A DNA stretch of 64,000 nt, taken from NCBI RefSeq assembly GCF_038051945.1, contig NZ_CP150302.1, forward strand, positions 6,510,001 to 6,574,000. Direction: 5' to 3'. A program made the position numbers and the translations under genes. The notes under the pieces were generated by a model, which saw only the letters and a list, made by a program, of their open reading frames with translations, had not been told where the DNA came from and did no database searches. This document shows positions 61,644 through 64,000 of the stretch, piece after piece; the first letter of the stretch is position 1, and each line of letters opens with the position of its first letter. Source of the stretch: Paenibacillus sp. FSL H3-0469 (GTDB taxonomy: Bacteria; Bacillota; Bacilli; Paenibacillales; Paenibacillaceae).

Positions 61644-62777
61644 TTGCAAAGTGCAGTGAGATGGCACCGGAGAATACTGTATGGCTACTGGATCATCGTA
61701 TTCTGTCTGCTGCTCGCCCAGTTCCTGTATATGCTGTACTCCCGTTCTGATGAGATGCAGACGATATTCAGTCCCGGCAACGGGCATCTATTCATAGTCT
61801 GCAATGTGATGATTATCCTGACTATGGCTTCTGCGGAGGTCTGGCTGCGCCGCTCGCTCCGTTATCATAAGCAGGCGGTTGTGGTCTGCAGCTTCATGGT
61901 TTCCTATCTGATGTATTTTGTGCTGGAGCCTTATGTAGACGGTGCCCAGATGGCACTGATGATGCCCATTATGCTAGCCCTCATCTATTTCGACCAGCGG
62001 CTGCTGTACTCGCTTGGGGCATTCAGTATTGCATTCTACGCAGGCGTCTACTTTGGGCTTGAACGGACGCTGCTCGGTAAGCCGCTGCTGGAGTTTGTGC
62101 TGGTGGAGTGTGTGTATGTTGTCTTTGCCCTGACTGCGCAGGCGGTGATTCTCCGTGGCCGTGAGACGCGCGAATATCTGGAGCAGCTCACCAAGTCGGA
62201 GCAGGAGCTGATGGTGGAGCGGGCGATCTCGGACAAGCTGCTGAAGATAGATGCGTTAACCGGCCTGTATAACCACAAGACATTCCATGAATACCTGGAT
62301 TCGCTGCTGGAGCAGTGTGAGAACAACGGACTGAGGCTGCAGCTTGCGTTAATTGACATCGATAATTTCAAGCAGGTCAATGACAGATACGGACACTGGG
62401 TGGGCGATCTTGTGCTCAAGGAGGTGGCGGCCAAGATGAGCAGCCTGATCGGGTTGAATGATTTTGCGGCAAGGTATGGCGGGGAGGAATTCGCAGTGAT
62501 TTTTACGGATAAAAGCTTCCAGGAAGCCTACGCTGCTGTCGAGCAAATGCGTATCAGCATTGCTGCCATGTGCCATCCGTATGCCGGGAACAAACCCATT
62601 ACGGTCAGTATCGGATTGTGTCACTACCAGCTTGGAGACGGCAAGGAGCTGCTGTTCCGCAAGACGGACGATTCGCTGTATACAGCCAAGCGCGGCGGGA
62701 AAAATGCTGTAGTGACCTCTGCAGTCACTTCCGTTAAAGGACATAAACTTACAGAAAACCCCCAAATTCCGATATAG
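61644..62777 (+). CDS. Membrane GGDEF protein, probable diguanylate cyclase
   Basis: 377 residues. About six N-terminal helices (residues 10-180) form a 5TM/7TM-like sensor region. A short coiled coil leads into the GGDEF domain (about 205-365) with DALTGLYNHKTF and the active-site variant YGGEEFAVIF, which is compatible with cyclase activity. No EAL domain. The TTG at 61644 has no ribosome site at a suitable distance. AGGGGAG at 61616 suits an ATT codon at 61629 (7 bases), which would add five residues, so the start is uncertain. Confidence 0.85.
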   Translation: MQSAVRWHRRILYGYWIIVFCLLLAQFLYMLYSRSDEMQTIFSPGNGHLFIVCNVMIILTMASAEVWLRRSLRYHKQAVVVCSFMVSYLMYFVLEPYVDGAQMALMMPIMLALIYFDQRLLYSLGAFSIAFYAGVYFGLERTLLGKPLLEFVLVECVYVVFALTAQAVILRGRETREYLEQLTKSEQELMVERAISDKLLKIDALTGLYNHKTFHEYLDSLLEQCENNGLRLQLALIDIDNFKQVNDRYGHWVGDLVLKEVAAKMSSLIGLNDFAARYGGEEFAVIFTDKSFQEAYAAVEQMRISIAAMCHPYAGNKPITVSIGLCHYQLGDGKELLFRKTDDSLYTAKRGGKNAVVTSAVTSVKGHKLTENPQIPI

Positions 62778-62796
62778 ACCGGGAGCTGGGGGTTTC
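62755..62796. terminator. Shared terminator between GGDEF gene and YvlD-like gene
   Basis: AAACCCCCA/TGGGGGTTT with U-rich ends on both strands. It lies across the GGDEF stop codon and about 25 bp from the convergent stop. Confidence 0.8.
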
Positions 62797-62820
62797 ATTG
62801 TCTGCACGTGCCTTGGGCCG

Positions 62821-63168
62821 TTATTTGCCTGCTTCAAACGGAGTGGATACCGGCAGGAACAGATCTATGATCCCGATGACCAGTGCGGCAAGCAGGGCAC
62901 CAAGCACCGAGACACTGACACCGCTGACGACAAACTGGGCAATCCAGATGACCAGGGCACTGACCAGGAAGCCGACGATACCGCGTCCGAAGGGCGTTGT
63001 TTTTTTGCCGAAAATGCCTTCAACGACCCAGCCGAGCAGAGCGATCACCAGAGCAAGCATGAATGCGCTCCAGAATCCCCCGACCGTGAACTGCGGAACA
63101 ATCCAGCCGACCACCATCAGCACGATTGCTGCGACCACGAACCGTACTACATGAGCTAAGAATCTCAA
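62821..63168 (-). CDS. Phage holin family / YvlD-like small membrane protein
   Basis: About 115 residues with four hydrophobic helices and short loops: VVRFVVAAIVLMVVGWIVP, FWSAFMLALVIALLGWVV, GIVGFLVSALVIWIAQFVV and LGALLAALVIGIIDLFLP. It fits the YvlD/mycobacterial 4TM phage-holin family found in many Firmicutes chromosomes; the role is unknown, perhaps envelope stress. The TTG at 63168 is chosen because AAAGGAGG lies 8 bases upstream. A longer frame from 63258 is not supported. Confidence 0.82.
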   Translation of the reverse strand: MRFLAHVVRFVVAAIVLMVVGWIVPQFTVGGFWSAFMLALVIALLGWVVEGIFGKKTTPFGRGIVGFLVSALVIWIAQFVVSGVSVSVLGALLAALVIGIIDLFLPVSTPFEAGK

Positions 63169-63320
63169 TGAACTAACCTCCTTTGGCGTTCGCTTAAGGA
63201 TATGTGCGTTGTTATTGTGGCCCGAAGCCGGTTTTCTATGCCCAGAAATCATACCCAAATAGCGAAAATGGGCTAAATTAGGTATAATGGTTCCATCTAT
63301 GAAGGGAGCTGTGACAGTAA

Positions 63321-64000
63321 TTGGACGACAAAATTTTGCATACGCTTGAATATCGCAAGATTTTAAATAAATTGATGCAGTATACGCAGACGCCGATGGG
63401 ACGGCTGACCGCCGAGCTCCTGAAGCCTTCCGGTGATTTCGAAGGGGTGAAGAAGCTCCTGCAGGCTACGGATGAGGCGGTAAATGTTGACCGGTTGAAG
63501 GGAATTCCTTCATTCGGCGGCGTGACCGATATCCGGCCTGCGCTGAAGCGTGCATCAATTGGCGGGATGCTGGGCACAGCAGAGCTGCTTGCGGTAGGCA
63601 ACACGATTGGCGGGGCCCGCCGGGTCAAGCGTTTCCTCCATGCCATGCATGACGATGAGAGCATTCCTGCGCTATTCGCGCAGAGTGATCTGCTGTCGGA
63701 GCAGAAGCATGTAGAGGATGCCATCCGCATGTGTATTGACGAGAACGCCGATGTTATGGATTCGGCGAGCACGGAGCTTGCTTCCATCCGCCGCGAGCTG
63801 CGCGGGGGAGAGACACGTATCCGTGAGAAGCTGGATTCGATGATCCGCTCGTCTTCGGTCTCGAAGATGCTCCAGGATCAGCTCGTGACGATCCGTGGTG
63901 ACCGGTTCGTCATTCCGGTCAAGGCTGAGTACCGCGCCCACTTCGGCGGTATTGTGCACGACCAGTCAGGCTCAGGGGCAACGCTGTTCATCGAGCCGGA
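63321..64000 (+). CDS. mutS2: Endonuclease MutS2 / RqcU, N-terminal part (3' end outside window)
   Basis: The frame opens at a TTG after GAAGGGAG and runs to the window edge, 226 residues. MutS2 features: DKILHTLEYRKILNKLMQYTQTPMGRLTAELL at the start, IPSFGGVTDIRPALKRA, and IRGDRFVIPVKAEYRAHFGGIVHDQSGSGATLFIEPE in the core/lever region. The ATPase and Smr domains would lie beyond the window. MutS2 recognises collided ribosomes or suppresses recombination. TATAAT at 63283-63288 is a possible -10 box. In Bacillus the gene lies near zapA, as broadly here. Confidence 0.93.
   Translation, partial: MDDKILHTLEYRKILNKLMQYTQTPMGRLTAELLKPSGDFEGVKKLLQATDEAVNVDRLKGIPSFGGVTDIRPALKRASIGGMLGTAELLAVGNTIGGARRVKRFLHAMHDDESIPALFAQSDLLSEQKHVEDAIRMCIDENADVMDSASTELASIRRELRGGETRIREKLDSMIRSSSVSKMLQDQLVTIRGDRFVIPVKAEYRAHFGGIVHDQSGSGATLFIEP

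Overview
The window looks like the chromosome of a Gram-positive, spore-forming Paenibacillus-like bacterium of moderately high GC. Reasons: strong GGAGG-type ribosome sites with frequent TTG and GTG starts, a Phe T-box upstream of pheS, a GlcT/RAT-controlled glucose PTS, a YtvI-type membrane protein, a SigW-like promoter on an nfeD-floT pair, cre boxes, and a pheS-pheT-zapA ... mutS2 order resembling Bacillales. No rRNA, tRNA, prophage or CRISPR array was found.

Layout. 0-12.6 kb holds housekeeping and single genes: the tail of a chemotaxis receptor, a class B penicillin-binding protein, a YtvI/AI-2E membrane protein, a polysaccharide deacetylase, ilvD, an acyltransferase, an alpha/beta hydrolase, a HAD phosphatase, a sirtuin and an aldo/keto reductase. 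12.6-19 kb is a galactose block: a divergent AraC regulator, then galK-galE-galT, followed by a separately promoted iron alcohol dehydrogenase. 19-24 kb holds nfeD-floT and an ABC transporter pair. 23.8-29.1 kb is the glucose PTS: glcT, a RAT/terminator switch, ptsG, ptsH, ptsI. 29-35 kb holds an MFS transporter, a type I pullulanase with a C-terminal starch-binding module, and a membrane PAS-GGDEF protein. 35.5-41.4 kb is a tightly coupled four-gene operon on the minus strand: a large exported beta-sandwich protein followed by a YknXYZ/MacAB-like efflux system. 41.5-48.5 kb carries T-box-pheS, a palindromic repeat island, pheT and a ZapA domain fused to a very long coiled coil. 49-57.1 kb is a xylose-type sensing and uptake module (XylFII-like binding protein, LytS/YesM-like kinase, YesN-like regulator, then xylF-xylG-xylH) with two cre sites. 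57.2-61 kb is a repeat island invaded by an IS3-family and an IS256-family element. 61-64 kb has a CuA-type lipoprotein, a GGDEF protein, a small YvlD-like membrane protein and the start of mutS2.

The carbon genes fit together. PTS glucose uptake is controlled by GlcT and probably CcpA. The xylose operons carry full matches to the cre consensus, so they are probably repressed when the PTS is busy. Galactose and alpha-glucan breakdown add further inputs.

The most unusual feature is a set of intergenic tandem arrays that all repeat about every 51 bp although their sequences differ. Two of these families share a framework around different palindromic cores. Other points worth a second look are the ZapA-coiled-coil fusion with 49-residue internal repeats, the large exported protein coupled to the YknXYZ-like exporter, a second correctly phased slippery heptamer inside the IS3 orfB, and the free-standing CuA lipoprotein.
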